Positions 53,081-61,954 of a DNA stretch of 64,000 nucleotides are shown here, piece after piece. How positions within the stretch are numbered: position 1 is the first letter of the stretch; each line of letters starts with the position of its first letter. A program made the translations under genes and the position numbers. The DNA lies in the NCBI GenBank assembly GCA_947501615.1, contig CANMWK010000001.1:186001-250000 (forward strand). The letters are read 5' to 3'. Under the pieces are notes generated by a model. That model was not told where the DNA came from. It did not search any database and saw nothing but the letters and a program-made list of their open reading frames with translations. Source of the stretch: an uncultured Tenacibaculum sp. GTDB taxonomy: Bacteria; Bacteroidota; Bacteroidia; Flavobacteriales; Flavobacteriaceae.

Positions 53081-54640
53081 TTGAAAACTAAATGCTATTT
53101 TTTGAAGTGTATAGTAATACTAGCTTTAGTATTAAGCTCATGTAAATCTTCAATAAACCCACTACTATCCTCAGATAAATTTAAATTTCCTAAGCAACAA
53201 GATGCAGTTTATTTCACAATACTACAATTAAATGATGTATATGAGATTGCACCTATTCAAGGAAATAAGTACGGAGGAATGGCCAGAGTTGCAGCTCTGT
53301 ATAACCATTTAAAGCAAGAAAATAAGAATACCATGCTTGTTTTAGCTGGAGACTTTTTGAATCCTTCACTTTTAGGAACTATGAAAGTTAATGGTGAAAG
53401 AGTAAGAGGTAGACAAATGGTGGAAGTCATGAATGCAATGAATTTTGATTTAGTTGCATTTGGAAATCATGAATTCGATTTGAGTTATAATGATTTACAA
53501 AATAGATTAAATGAAAGTCATTTTGAGTGGATTAGTGCCAATGTATTTCATAAAGAAAAAGGAAGAAATCACTTTTTCCATAAAGTCATAGAAGGTAAAA
53601 AAGAAGCGGTTAACGAAACCTATATTCAAGAATATACAATAGACGGTAAATCCGTAAAAATAGGATTTATAAGTGTATGTATTCCTTCTAATCCTAAAAG
53701 CTATGTATCATACTCAGATATTTATGTAGAAGCAGAACGTACTTATCATGAATTACAAAGTAAAGTAGATGTTGTCTTAGGATTAACTCATGTTACTATT
53801 GAAGAGGATAAAAAAATAGCTGAACTATTACCAAATATTCCTTTGATAATGGGAGGGCACGAGCATAATAACATGTACGTAAAAGAAGGTGATACTTACA
53901 TCGCAAAAGCAGATGCTAATGCTAAAACAGTATATATACATCGATTAGAGTTTAATCCGAAGACTAGGCAATTGAACTTCAAATCAGAACTAAAAGTAAT
54001 TGATGATACATTTCCAGTTGACGAAAAAGTGAATGCTGTAGTAAATAAATGGCAGGATATTTTAAAGGTCAAAATTAAAGATATTGTAGATAATCCTGAT
54101 GAAATTATATACACAGCTACAGAACCTTTAGAAGCAAGAGATACACCTATCAGGTCTGTTCAAACCAATATGGGGAAAATTATTGCCGAATCAATGAGTG
54201 TTGCTTACGGTAATGAACACATAGACTGTGCATTTGTAAATGGAGGTTCAATACGTTTAGATGATACCCTTACAGGTGCCATTAATGCAGTAGATATTTT
54301 CAGAACTCTACCTTACGGAGGCCCCGTTTTTAAAGTAAAATTGAAAGGAACGTTATTAAAAAAAGTTCTTGATTATGGAGAAAATGCTGCAGGAACAGGA
54401 GCATATCTCCAACGTTATAATGTAAAAAGAAATGGAGAAGGAGTGTGGTTAGTAAAAAATAAGCCTATAGATCTTAATAAGGCGTATACCATTGCTACTT
54501 CAGACTATTTATTAAAAGGTTTTGATATTCCTTTTTTGAAGAAATCTAATGAACAAGTACTACATATTTACGAACCAACTTCGACAGCAATAGCTTCTGA
54601 TGTAAGAAAAGCAGTTATTAAATTTTTGAAGACCAAATAA
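53081..54640 (+). CDS. 5'-nucleotidase/2',3'-cyclic phosphodiesterase-type lipoprotein
   Basis: 519 residues. Start codon is TTG at 53081 (or TTG 53102); no ATG lies in frame before the signal. The lipobox is ALVLSSC with Cys21. The metallophosphatase domain has LQLNDVYEI (metal Asp), AGDFLNPS, FGNHEFDLS and GGHEHNN; the C-terminal nucleotide-binding domain (about 330-510) has FVNGGSIRLDD and LPYGGPVF. In this family, the enzyme releases phosphate and nucleosides from external nucleotides. It may be on the outer face of the outer membrane. Confidence 0.9.
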   Translation: MKTKCYFLKCIVILALVLSSCKSSINPLLSSDKFKFPKQQDAVYFTILQLNDVYEIAPIQGNKYGGMARVAALYNHLKQENKNTMLVLAGDFLNPSLLGTMKVNGERVRGRQMVEVMNAMNFDLVAFGNHEFDLSYNDLQNRLNESHFEWISANVFHKEKGRNHFFHKVIEGKKEAVNETYIQEYTIDGKSVKIGFISVCIPSNPKSYVSYSDIYVEAERTYHELQSKVDVVLGLTHVTIEEDKKIAELLPNIPLIMGGHEHNNMYVKEGDTYIAKADANAKTVYIHRLEFNPKTRQLNFKSELKVIDDTFPVDEKVNAVVNKWQDILKVKIKDIVDNPDEIIYTATEPLEARDTPIRSVQTNMGKIIAESMSVAYGNEHIDCAFVNGGSIRLDDTLTGAINAVDIFRTLPYGGPVFKVKLKGTLLKKVLDYGENAAGTGAYLQRYNVKRNGEGVWLVKNKPIDLNKAYTIATSDYLLKGFDIPFLKKSNEQVLHIYEPTSTAIASDVRKAVIKFLKTK

Positions 54641-54654
54641 TTTATTTTAAATAA

Positions 54655-54677
54655 ATCTAAATAAAGTTTGTTTAGAT
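54655..54677. promoter_or_regulatory. Candidate operator of the iron-uptake locus
   Basis: Perfect inverted repeat ATCTAAA-N9-TTTAGAT (54655-54661 and 54671-54677). It straddles the -33 TTTG of the promoter, so a bound protein would block polymerase. Position and shape fit a Fur-type repressor site, but which regulator binds is inference. Confidence 0.45.
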
Positions 54678-54697
54678 AGAAACGTATAGTATATTTG
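54667..54697 (+). promoter_or_regulatory. Promoter of the DUF4856-imelysin locus
   Basis: TTTG (54667-54670), exactly 19 nt, then TATATTTG (54690-54697): the best promoter match in the window, 31 nt before the DUF4856 ATG. Confidence 0.75.
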
Positions 54698-54728
54698 CGT
54701 CAAATTATTTAAAATAAGTCTTAATAAA

Positions 54729-55955
54729 ATGAAGAAAGTTTTTTTATCTGCTTTAGCAATTTCAGGTTTATTGTTTATTTCATGTTCAGATGATGAAAAT
54801 AACATCCCAGTAGATCCAAATCCAGAGGTAACAACTCCAGCTACATATGCATTTGAAAGAGAGGGAAATACTTCTGTAAGTTACTCAGGACAAACGACAA
54901 GAATAAAGATGGCTGAAGAGTTAATTTCAGCATTAAAAAACGATCCAGAAGCTACAACAATTCCAACAACAACAGAAGAGCAGTTGCAAGGAATGTTTGC
55001 TCATGTAGAAGGAGCTAATGACTTTTCAGAAGCAGATTTAAATACTTCAGATAAAAGTATTAGAAGTAAAACGGCAGCATCTAGAGATTACTTTTTTACT
55101 AATGTTGTAGAAGGTACAGCTATTAAAGAAAAATTTGATGGATGGATAAAGGCACAGGTTGATGAGGTTTTTCCTAATTGGAATGTAAATGCTTCTGCAG
55201 GAGTAGCTGGTAGAATTCAAGAAGCAGGTGGAGGATCTAATCGTTTAGTGAACGGAAAAGGTTTAGAATTAAATCAAGCAATTAATAAGACATTAATAGG
55301 AGCTTTGATGACAGATCAAATGCTTAATAATTATTTAGGAATTAATGTATTAGATGAAGGTACAAATGTTGCAGATAATGATAATCAAATTTTAGCTACA
55401 GATAAAAATTACACCACTATGGAACATAAGTGGGATGAAGCTTTCGGATATTTATATGGTACAGATGATGCTGAAAATCCACAATATAATGCAGATAGTT
55501 TTTTAAGTAAATATGTATCTAGAGTTGAGAATGATACAGATTTTGCTGGTATAGCTCAAAAAATTTATGATGCATTTAAAAAAGGAAGACAGGCTATAGT
55601 TGTAAAAAATTATACTGAAAGAGATGCACAAGCTAAAATTATTAGAGATGAAATTTCTAAAGTAATAGCTATTAGAGCAGTATATTATTTACAACAAGCT
55701 AAAGCTTCTTTAGCAACAGATAAAGCTTCAGCTTTCCACGATTTATCTGAAGGTTATGGTTTTATAGAATCATTACGTTTTACTCGTGATACAGCTACAA
55801 ATACTCCATTTTTTACAGCAGTAGAAATTACTGAATTCACGGATAAGTTATTAGAAGGAAATGGGTTTTGGGATGTAACTACAGTTACTTTAGATGAAAT
55901 ATCAGAAGATATTGCTGCTAAATTTGACTTCAAAGTTGAAGAAGCAGGTAGTTAA
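54729..55955 (+). CDS. DUF4856 family lipoprotein
   Basis: 408 residues. The lipoprotein signal KKVFLSALAISGLLFISC puts Cys19 first in the mature protein, followed by SDDENN, the acidic surface-export pattern of Bacteroidota lipoproteins. The body is all-helical with conserved-looking GVAGRIQEAGG, NQAINKTLIGALMTDQMLNNYLG and HKWDEAFGYLYG. I assign DUF4856, a family that usually neighbours imelysin, HTTM and FecA-like receptor genes. Its helical make-up recalls the imelysin fold, so it may bind the same ligand, perhaps an iron complex. It heads the putative iron-uptake locus. Confidence 0.82.
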   Translation: MKKVFLSALAISGLLFISCSDDENNIPVDPNPEVTTPATYAFEREGNTSVSYSGQTTRIKMAEELISALKNDPEATTIPTTTEEQLQGMFAHVEGANDFSEADLNTSDKSIRSKTAASRDYFFTNVVEGTAIKEKFDGWIKAQVDEVFPNWNVNASAGVAGRIQEAGGGSNRLVNGKGLELNQAINKTLIGALMTDQMLNNYLGINVLDEGTNVADNDNQILATDKNYTTMEHKWDEAFGYLYGTDDAENPQYNADSFLSKYVSRVENDTDFAGIAQKIYDAFKKGRQAIVVKNYTERDAQAKIIRDEISKVIAIRAVYYLQQAKASLATDKASAFHDLSEGYGFIESLRFTRDTATNTPFFTAVEITEFTDKLLEGNGFWDVTTVTLDEISEDIAAKFDFKVEEAGS

Positions 55956-55986
55956 TTAAAATTATTCTAAATAAAAATAAATTTAT

Positions 55987-56016
55987 AAAAAGTAGCTAGT
56001 TTCATAGCTACTTTTT
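55987..56016 (+). terminator. Intergenic terminator/attenuator hairpin
   Basis: AAAAAGTAGCTA and TAGCTACTTTTT form a perfect 12-bp stem with a 6-nt loop (GTTTCA), ending in five T. It may trim the transcript after the DUF4856 gene, in line with differing amounts of the two proteins. Confidence 0.75.
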
Positions 56017-56023
56017 ATCTTTG
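56016..56023 (+). promoter_or_regulatory. Putative -7 element for the imelysin gene
   Basis: TATCTTTG matches TAnnTTTG, directly after the hairpin and 38 nt before the imelysin ATG. It lies inside the nested inverted repeats. No clear -33 TTTG is seen. Confidence 0.45.
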
Positions 56024-56061
56024 CGGAAGTTTTATTTAGAATAAATAGAAATAAAAATCAC

Positions 56062-57171
56062 ATGTTAAGAAAGTATTCAATAATATTCATTTCATTTATA
56101 TTAATTATAGCGTGTTCTGATGATTCGCAAGGTCCAGATACAGGAAATAATAATGATAATTTTGATAGAGGAACATTACTTAGAAATGTAGTAGATAACA
56201 TTATTATTCCAGCATTTAAAAATTTACATGATGAGTTAGTCTTATTAGATGGAAATGCTAGAGGTTTTACACAGAACCCTAACACGTTATCACTAGGACA
56301 AGTAAAAACGTATTTTTATCGTTCATATAAAGCATGGCAACAAGTTTCTATGTTCGATATTGGTAAGGCTGAAGAATTACAATTTGTAAATCATTTCAAT
56401 ATTTTCCCTGTTACTGTTGCTGATGTAGAAAGCAATGTTACAAGCGGTACATATGATTTTAATAGTCCAAATAATCACGATGCACAAGGGTTTCCTGCAA
56501 TTGATTATTTAATTTTTGGTTTAGGTGCAGATGAGAATGCAGTAGTTGCTAAATTTACAACTGATTCTAATGCTGATGGCTACAAGAAGTATCTTACAGA
56601 TATTACTAAATTAATGACAGATACAATCTTTGAAATCATTCAAGATTGGGAAAGTAGTTATAGAGACGAATTTGTAGCTAGTACATCAAACACAGCTACA
56701 AGTGCTTTAAACAAATTAGTAAACGACTTTATCTTTTATTATGAAAAAAGATTAAGAGCAAATAAAATAGGTATTCCTGCTGGTGTGTTTTCAAATACAC
56801 CATTACCAGAAAAAGTAGAAGGCTTTTATAAGAAAGAGGATTCTAAAGAATTCGTTTTAGAAGGATTATTAGCTGTTCAAAATTTCTTTACAGGAAAAGC
56901 ATTCAACGGTACAACTACTGGAGAAAGTTTTAAAACATATTTAGAAAGTTTAGATAAAGCTGCTTTGGCTACGAATATTCAAAATCAATTCAACTTAGCA
57001 AAAACACAGATTGAAACATTAGACGATAATTTTTTTGATCAAGTAAGTTCTAATAACACTGAGATGTTAAAGGCATACGATGAGTTACAAAAAGCTGTAG
57101 TGCTTATAAAAGTTGATATGTTACAAGCATTTAATGTAAGTGTAGATTTTGTTGATGCTGACGGAGATTAG
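56062..57171 (+). CDS. Imelysin-like (peptidase M75 family) lipoprotein
   Basis: 369 residues. A lipobox IILIIAC with Cys18 is followed by SDDSQGPD. The helical body matches the imelysin family: RSYKAWQQVSMFDIGKAEEL and a repeat-like second half. The GxHxxE motif of canonical imelysins is replaced by GFPAID (143-148), so the metal-type His and Glu are gone; this variant occurs in Bacteroidota imelysin-like proteins. Homologues are iron-regulated outer-membrane or periplasmic proteins thought to bind rather than cleave. It precedes a gamma-carboxylase-like gene and a FecA-like receptor. Confidence 0.85.
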   Translation: MLRKYSIIFISFILIIACSDDSQGPDTGNNNDNFDRGTLLRNVVDNIIIPAFKNLHDELVLLDGNARGFTQNPNTLSLGQVKTYFYRSYKAWQQVSMFDIGKAEELQFVNHFNIFPVTVADVESNVTSGTYDFNSPNNHDAQGFPAIDYLIFGLGADENAVVAKFTTDSNADGYKKYLTDITKLMTDTIFEIIQDWESSYRDEFVASTSNTATSALNKLVNDFIFYYEKRLRANKIGIPAGVFSNTPLPEKVEGFYKKEDSKEFVLEGLLAVQNFFTGKAFNGTTTGESFKTYLESLDKAALATNIQNQFNLAKTQIETLDDNFFDQVSSNNTEMLKAYDELQKAVVLIKVDMLQAFNVSVDFVDADGD

Positions 57172-57194
57172 TAAAATAACATGTAAAGAAATAT

Positions 57195-57225
57195 AAAAAG
57201 CTGTCTGTGTATCAGGCAGTTTTTT
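57195..57225 (+). terminator. Hairpin between imelysin and HTTM genes
   Basis: AAAAAGCTGTCTG and CAGGCAGTTTTTT pair with two G.T wobbles around a TGTAT loop and end in T residues. It would partly terminate transcription before the HTTM gene. Confidence 0.7.
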
Positions 57226-57240
57226 GTGTATAAAATATTG

Positions 57241-58593
57241 ATGTTTAACAATTACATATCAAAAAGGATTAGTTCAGCGCCATTGGCGACTTTTCGCCTG
57301 TTTTTTGGGGTGTTGATGTGTATTAGTATTATTAGATTTTGGTATCATGGTTGGATTGATAAATTGTATATTCAACCTAAATTTTTCTTTTCTTTTTATG
57401 GTTTTAGTTGGGTAAAACCCTTCGGAACTTATACCTATATAGTATTCATTGTTTGTGGAATTTCAGCGTTATTAGTAGCAGTTGGTTATAAGTATAGATT
57501 AGCGATTATCACCTTTTTTTTAAGTTTTACCTATATAGAATTGATGGATAAAACTACGTATTTAAATCATTATTATTTCGTAAGTATTTTAAGCTTCTTA
57601 CTTATTTTTTTACCCGCAAACGCTACTTTTTCTATAGATACTTACAGAAGGAAAAAAGAATATAAGACAATTCCTAAATGGACGATAGACAGCATTAAGT
57701 TACTCTTAGGAATCGTTTATTTTTATGCAGGTTTGGCGAAATTGAATTCAGATTGGTTATTTAGGGCACAGCCTTTAAAAATATGGTTACCCTCTAAATA
57801 TGATTTGCCATTAATTGGTCAGAATCTAATGCAACAAGAATGGTTTCATTACGCGATGAGTTGGAGCGGGGCAATTTACGATCTTTGTATTCCTTTCTTA
57901 TTATTGTTTAAAAAAACAAGACGTGTAGGCTTCCTTTTAGTTGTCGTTTTTCATGTCTTTACACGAATTTTATTTCCTATAGGAATGTTCCCTTATATCA
58001 TGATTGTGGTAACATTAATTTTCTTTGATGAGACATTTCACGAAAAGATAATCACTTTCTTAAAAGAAAAATTAAACTTTAGTACATACAAAATAACAGC
58101 ATTACCAGTATATGAATTTAAAAAGAAAATAGTCTTTAAAATTGTAAGTCTATTTTTAATCATACAGCTTTTATTTCCTTGGCGATATGTATTATACCCA
58201 GGAGAATTATTTTGGACAGAACAAGGCTATCGTTTTTCTTGGCGAGTGATGTTAATGGAAAAAGCAGGGTATACTACTTTCAAAATTGTTGATGGTAAAA
58301 CAAAACAGTTTTTTTATGTGGATAATACCGATTTTTTAACCTCTTTTCAGGAAAAGCAAATGAGTTTTCAACCTGATTTTATTTTAGAATATGCACACTT
58401 TTTAGGAGATCAATTTACTCAGCAAGGGCACAAGAATGTTGAAGTATATGCAGATTCCTATGTAGCGTTAAACGGGCGTTCAAGCGAACGTTTTATTGAT
58501 GCAAAAGTTGATTTATATAAAGAAAAAAATAGTTTCAAACATAAATATTGGATTTTACCTTTTACAAATGAGATTAAAATTAAAGGATTGTAG
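57241..58593 (+). CDS. HTTM domain protein, vitamin K-dependent gamma-carboxylase homologue
   Basis: 450 residues from the ATG at 57241 (a GTG at 57226 is nearer the terminator and less likely). Several membrane helices fill residues 15-300. VYFYAGLAKLNSDW at about 159-172 corresponds to the AGVKKLDADW region of human GGCX, with Lys167 at the place of the catalytic base Lys218; LNHYYFVSILSF retains the nearby His. Further on, LYPGELFWTEQGYRFSWRV is the diagnostic gamma-carboxylase segment. Human GGCX carboxylates glutamates with vitamin K; bacterial homologues are uncharacterised here. It overlaps the TonB receptor gene by 26 nt. Confidence 0.85.
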   Translation: MFNNYISKRISSAPLATFRLFFGVLMCISIIRFWYHGWIDKLYIQPKFFFSFYGFSWVKPFGTYTYIVFIVCGISALLVAVGYKYRLAIITFFLSFTYIELMDKTTYLNHYYFVSILSFLLIFLPANATFSIDTYRRKKEYKTIPKWTIDSIKLLLGIVYFYAGLAKLNSDWLFRAQPLKIWLPSKYDLPLIGQNLMQQEWFHYAMSWSGAIYDLCIPFLLLFKKTRRVGFLLVVVFHVFTRILFPIGMFPYIMIVVTLIFFDETFHEKIITFLKEKLNFSTYKITALPVYEFKKKIVFKIVSLFLIIQLLFPWRYVLYPGELFWTEQGYRFSWRVMLMEKAGYTTFKIVDGKTKQFFYVDNTDFLTSFQEKQMSFQPDFILEYAHFLGDQFTQQGHKNVEVYADSYVALNGRSSERFIDAKVDLYKEKNSFKHKYWILPFTNEIKIKGL

Positions 58594-60997
58594 CAGTTTT
58601 ATTATTGTATTTTTTGTTTCAGTATACGCATTTGGGCAACAGCGTTACAGTGGAACAATAGTTAATGAAGATAAAAAAGTATTACAAAAAGTGCAGGTTT
58701 TAGATAGTTCTGGAGCTGTAGTTGCAGTAACAAATACTAAAGGAGGATTTGAGTTTTCATCAAATAAAAAGCAACTCCAAGTTATTTTTTATTTAGATGA
58801 ATATGAACTTTTAGAAAAAACACTAGTAGCGAATGAAAATTATACAATTGTATTAACGTCTTTTTCCGAAGAATTATCTGAAGTTGAAATTAAGGCTAAA
58901 AAGCGAAAAGCATTTGAGTTAAAACGATTAAAAGATGTTGTAGGAACTGCAATTTATGCAGGAAAAAAAACAGAGGTTGTTTTAGTAACGGAATCGTCGG
59001 CAAATTTAGCAACGAACAACGCAAGACAATTGTATAATCAGGTGGCTGGACTTAATATTTTTGAAAATGATGATGCAGGTTTACAGCTAAATGTAGGAGG
59101 AAGAGGGTTAGATCCCAACAGAACATCAAACTTTAATACACGACAAAATGGATATGATATTAGTGCAGATGTGTTAGGATATCCAGAAAGTTATTATACC
59201 CCAGCAGCAGAAGGAATAGAAGAGATACAAGTAATTCGTGGAGCAGCATCGTTACAATACGGAACGCAATTTGGTGGTTTAATCAACTTTCAAATGAAGA
59301 AACCGAACCCTAATAAACCTTTTGAAATTATTTCAAGAAGTACCTTAGGTAGTTTTAATTTATTTACCAACTTTACAAGTATTGGAGGTACTTCAGATAA
59401 ATTAAGTTATTATGGATATTATAACTATAAGCAAGGAGATGGATTTAGACCGAATTCTGGCTTTAGTTCTAAAAATGTTTTCGCACATTTGGGGTATCAA
59501 ATTTCTGATCAATCAAAAATAGAAGGAGAAGTTACGTACTTAACCTATTTAGCTCAGCAAGCAGGAGGTTTAACAGATCGTATGTTTGCAGAAAACCCTT
59601 TTCAAAGTAATAGAACACGTAACTGGTTTACAGTAGATTGGTTGTTGTATAATTTAAAATATGATCACAATTTTTCTGCAAACACAAAACTTACATTTTC
59701 TTTTTTCGGACTGAATGCTTCAAGAAAAGCAGTTGGATTTAGAGATAGGAGAGTAGATTTACCAGATAACCTTCAAGCTAGAGAACTATTGAGCAGTGAT
59801 TTTAATAATTTTGGTTTTGAAGCTCGATTTTTAGATCGTTATACCGTATTTGGGAAAAAAGCAACCTATTTATTAGGAACTAAATATTACAATGCAGAGA
59901 ATACATCTTTTCAAGGTCCAGGAACAGCTAGTAGTGATGCAGATTTTAATGCAGCTACAGATGAATTTCCCAACTTCACATTTCAATCAAACTTTGAAAA
60001 TCCTAACGAAAATATAGCCGTTTTTGGAGAAAATATTTTTTATCTAAACGATCAATTCTCTATCACTCCAGGATTCCGTTTTGAATATATCAATACAGGT
60101 AGTACTGGTATTAGAAAACGTGTGAATACAGATGCGGCTGGTAATCCTATTGGCACAATAGAAGAATCAGATAATTTAACCAAAGAACGTTCTTTTGTGT
60201 TATTAGGTTTAGGACTAAGCTATAAACCTAATACCGCTGTAGAAGTATACGGAAATATATCTCAAAATTATCGTTCTATTACTTTTTCAGATGTAAATAT
60301 TGTTAATCCTTCTAATGCTGTTGATCCCAATTTAGAAGATGAAACAGGTTTTACTATCGATTTTGGTGTTCGTGGTACTATGAATAGTTTTATTTCTTAT
60401 GATCTAAGTGGTTTTGCTCTATTTTATAACAACAGAATAGGAGATTTTACAACGACAATTCCGCCGTTAAATACAGTAGGGCAGTTACGAACAAACGTAG
60501 GTGAAGCTAGAATTATAGGTGTAGAGTCTTTATTAGATGTAAATCTTAAAAAAGTATTTGGTTTAACGAATGATTATAGTTTAAATACATTTGTAAATAC
60601 TTCCTTTATTACGTCTGAATATACCGATTCGAGAGAAAATAATATCAAAGGAAATAAAGTTGAATTTGTACCTGATGTCAACTTAAAAACGGGATTGAAA
60701 TTTGGATATAAAGATCTGACTACAAGTATTCAGTATTCATATGTTTCTGAACAATTTAATGACGCAAATAACTCAGCTACTCCAGATGTTTCTAATGCAG
60801 TTCGTGGACCAATTCCTGCTTACGGAATTTTAGATCTTTCCGCTTCTTACAGTTACAAGTTTTTTAGGCTAGAAGTTGGGGTGAATAATGTATTGAATGA
60901 GGTATATTTTACAAGAAGAGCAACAGGTTATCCTGGACCAGGGATTATTCCTTCGGCGCCAAGAAATTGGTATACAACATTACAGTTTAAGTTCTAA
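58568..60997 (+). CDS. TonB-dependent receptor, FecA-like
   Basis: 809 residues from the ATG at 58568, giving a signal peptide that ends VYAFGQ; earlier ATGs would overlap deeper into the HTTM gene and lack one. An N-terminal carboxypeptidase-regulatory-like domain (about 25-110, YSGTIVNEDKKVLQKVQVLD) is followed by the plug (NQVAGLNIFEND, GRGLDPNRTSNFNTRQNGYD, VIRGAASLQYGTQFGGLINF) and a 22-stranded barrel ending LQFKF. The plug wording matches the Fe(III)-dicitrate FecA branch. Likely substrate: a ferric chelate. The neighbours support iron import. Confidence 0.92.
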   Translation: MRLKLKDCSSFIIVFFVSVYAFGQQRYSGTIVNEDKKVLQKVQVLDSSGAVVAVTNTKGGFEFSSNKKQLQVIFYLDEYELLEKTLVANENYTIVLTSFSEELSEVEIKAKKRKAFELKRLKDVVGTAIYAGKKTEVVLVTESSANLATNNARQLYNQVAGLNIFENDDAGLQLNVGGRGLDPNRTSNFNTRQNGYDISADVLGYPESYYTPAAEGIEEIQVIRGAASLQYGTQFGGLINFQMKKPNPNKPFEIISRSTLGSFNLFTNFTSIGGTSDKLSYYGYYNYKQGDGFRPNSGFSSKNVFAHLGYQISDQSKIEGEVTYLTYLAQQAGGLTDRMFAENPFQSNRTRNWFTVDWLLYNLKYDHNFSANTKLTFSFFGLNASRKAVGFRDRRVDLPDNLQARELLSSDFNNFGFEARFLDRYTVFGKKATYLLGTKYYNAENTSFQGPGTASSDADFNAATDEFPNFTFQSNFENPNENIAVFGENIFYLNDQFSITPGFRFEYINTGSTGIRKRVNTDAAGNPIGTIEESDNLTKERSFVLLGLGLSYKPNTAVEVYGNISQNYRSITFSDVNIVNPSNAVDPNLEDETGFTIDFGVRGTMNSFISYDLSGFALFYNNRIGDFTTTIPPLNTVGQLRTNVGEARIIGVESLLDVNLKKVFGLTNDYSLNTFVNTSFITSEYTDSRENNIKGNKVEFVPDVNLKTGLKFGYKDLTTSIQYSYVSEQFNDANNSATPDVSNAVRGPIPAYGILDLSASYSYKFFRLEVGVNNVLNEVYFTRRATGYPGPGIIPSAPRNWYTTLQFKF

Positions 60998-61029
60998 ATC
61001 TCTATTTAGAACTATTCAAAATAAAACCG

Positions 61030-61062
61030 AAAAAACCAGTATAATTACATACTGGTTTTTTT
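61030..61062 (+). terminator. Terminator of the iron-uptake locus
   Basis: AAAAACCAGTAT (61031-61042) and ATACTGGTTTTT (61049-61060) form a perfect stem, followed by more T. It ends the TonB receptor transcript 33 nt after the stop. Confidence 0.85.
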
Positions 61063-61093
61063 GTCGTATTTTTATGGTAAATAGAGCGTTATC

Positions 61094-61816
61094 ATGTTAC
61101 AACCTATCAATTTACAAGAGAAATTACTTACCCTCAGAAACAAACAACTTAAAAGTTCTGATATTGATATTTGGTTACAAGACATTTTTTTAAATTTAGA
61201 AGAAGCTAGAACCGTAACTAAAGCAAAATTAAAACAAGAAAATGTCGCTGAAAACACAAACCAATTTCATATAGATTTAGTAAATCGTAACGCTATTTTT
61301 CACATTGATCAGATTCAGAAACTTTGCATAGATTATAGATTACGTTTTTTAGATACTAGTTTTTTTAAAGGTGATTATCCAGAAGAAACCATTACTAAAA
61401 TACATGAATTAGAACGAATACATGATACCCATTTAGAAGGTTTTAAAATCGTAGCACCATCTGTTTTATTTCGATTAAAAAAAGCAGACGATCCTTTGCT
61501 TTTTGCACCTATGGGTAATGGGTATTATTATTTAATTCATAAATGGGGGAACGATATACATCCACTTCGTAAACTAAAATTTTGGTTTGTAAAAGATCTA
61601 GATAATTTTATATTTACCTTACTAGCTTTGTGTTTTATTTTTTCCTTAGCTACACATACTTTTTTCTTTAGAGAGCATTCTTCGATTAGCTATTTTATAG
61701 TTTTGTTTTTATTTTATTTCAAAGGAGCTGTAGGTTTAAGTTTATTATGGGGGATTTCCCTTGGGAAAAATTTTAATAAGTACATCTGGAATAGCAAGTA
61801 TGATAAAGTTTCGTGA
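61094..61816 (+). CDS. Hypothetical protein with C-terminal membrane helices
   Basis: 240 residues, no family recognised. The first 170 residues are soluble and charged, with an early helix (LQEKLLTLRNKQLKSSDIDIWL) and the segment YPEETITKIHELERIH; two hydrophobic helices follow at about 175-193 and 198-225, ending in a basic tail. The N-terminal domain would lie in the cytosol. It sits after the iron locus terminator with its own transcription unit; no link to iron can be shown. Confidence 0.65.
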   Translation: MLQPINLQEKLLTLRNKQLKSSDIDIWLQDIFLNLEEARTVTKAKLKQENVAENTNQFHIDLVNRNAIFHIDQIQKLCIDYRLRFLDTSFFKGDYPEETITKIHELERIHDTHLEGFKIVAPSVLFRLKKADDPLLFAPMGNGYYYLIHKWGNDIHPLRKLKFWFVKDLDNFIFTLLALCFIFSLATHTFFFREHSSISYFIVLFLFYFKGAVGLSLLWGISLGKNFNKYIWNSKYDKVS

Positions 61817-61824
61817 GATTTCTC

Positions 61825-61849
61825 GTCATGCTGAATTCAGTTCTGCATC
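61825..61849. repeat. Short dispersed repeat (GTCATGCTGAATTCAG), copy 1
   Basis: GTCATGCTGAATTCAGTTCT then GCATC, nearly identical to 62251-62275 except for one base (TTCTGC for TTCAGC), which breaks the palindrome in this copy. Confidence 0.7.
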
Positions 61850-61954
61850 CACATCATAATTTTTCGTTTCAACAAGTAAGGTGCTATTTTTAAGTAATCC
61901 TATATTTACACAGAAGTATTATAAAACTTAACGTTAGTTTTTTCGCATATGTAA

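Larger units (their letters stand above)
55964..56042. repeat. Nested inverted repeats between the DUF4856 and imelysin genes
   Basis: ATTCTAAATAAA (55964-55975) and TTTATTTAGAAT (56031-56042) are perfect 12-nt inverted repeats. Between them lies a second perfect hairpin (55987-56016). The outer arm sequence TCTAAAT resembles the ATCTAAA arm at 54655, so these may be regulator half-sites. Confidence 0.5.

Noticed and set aside
60897..61193. A 98-codon plus-strand frame over the end of the TonB receptor
   Set aside because: It is a shifted reading of the barrel end, runs through the terminator hairpin and overlaps the next gene.
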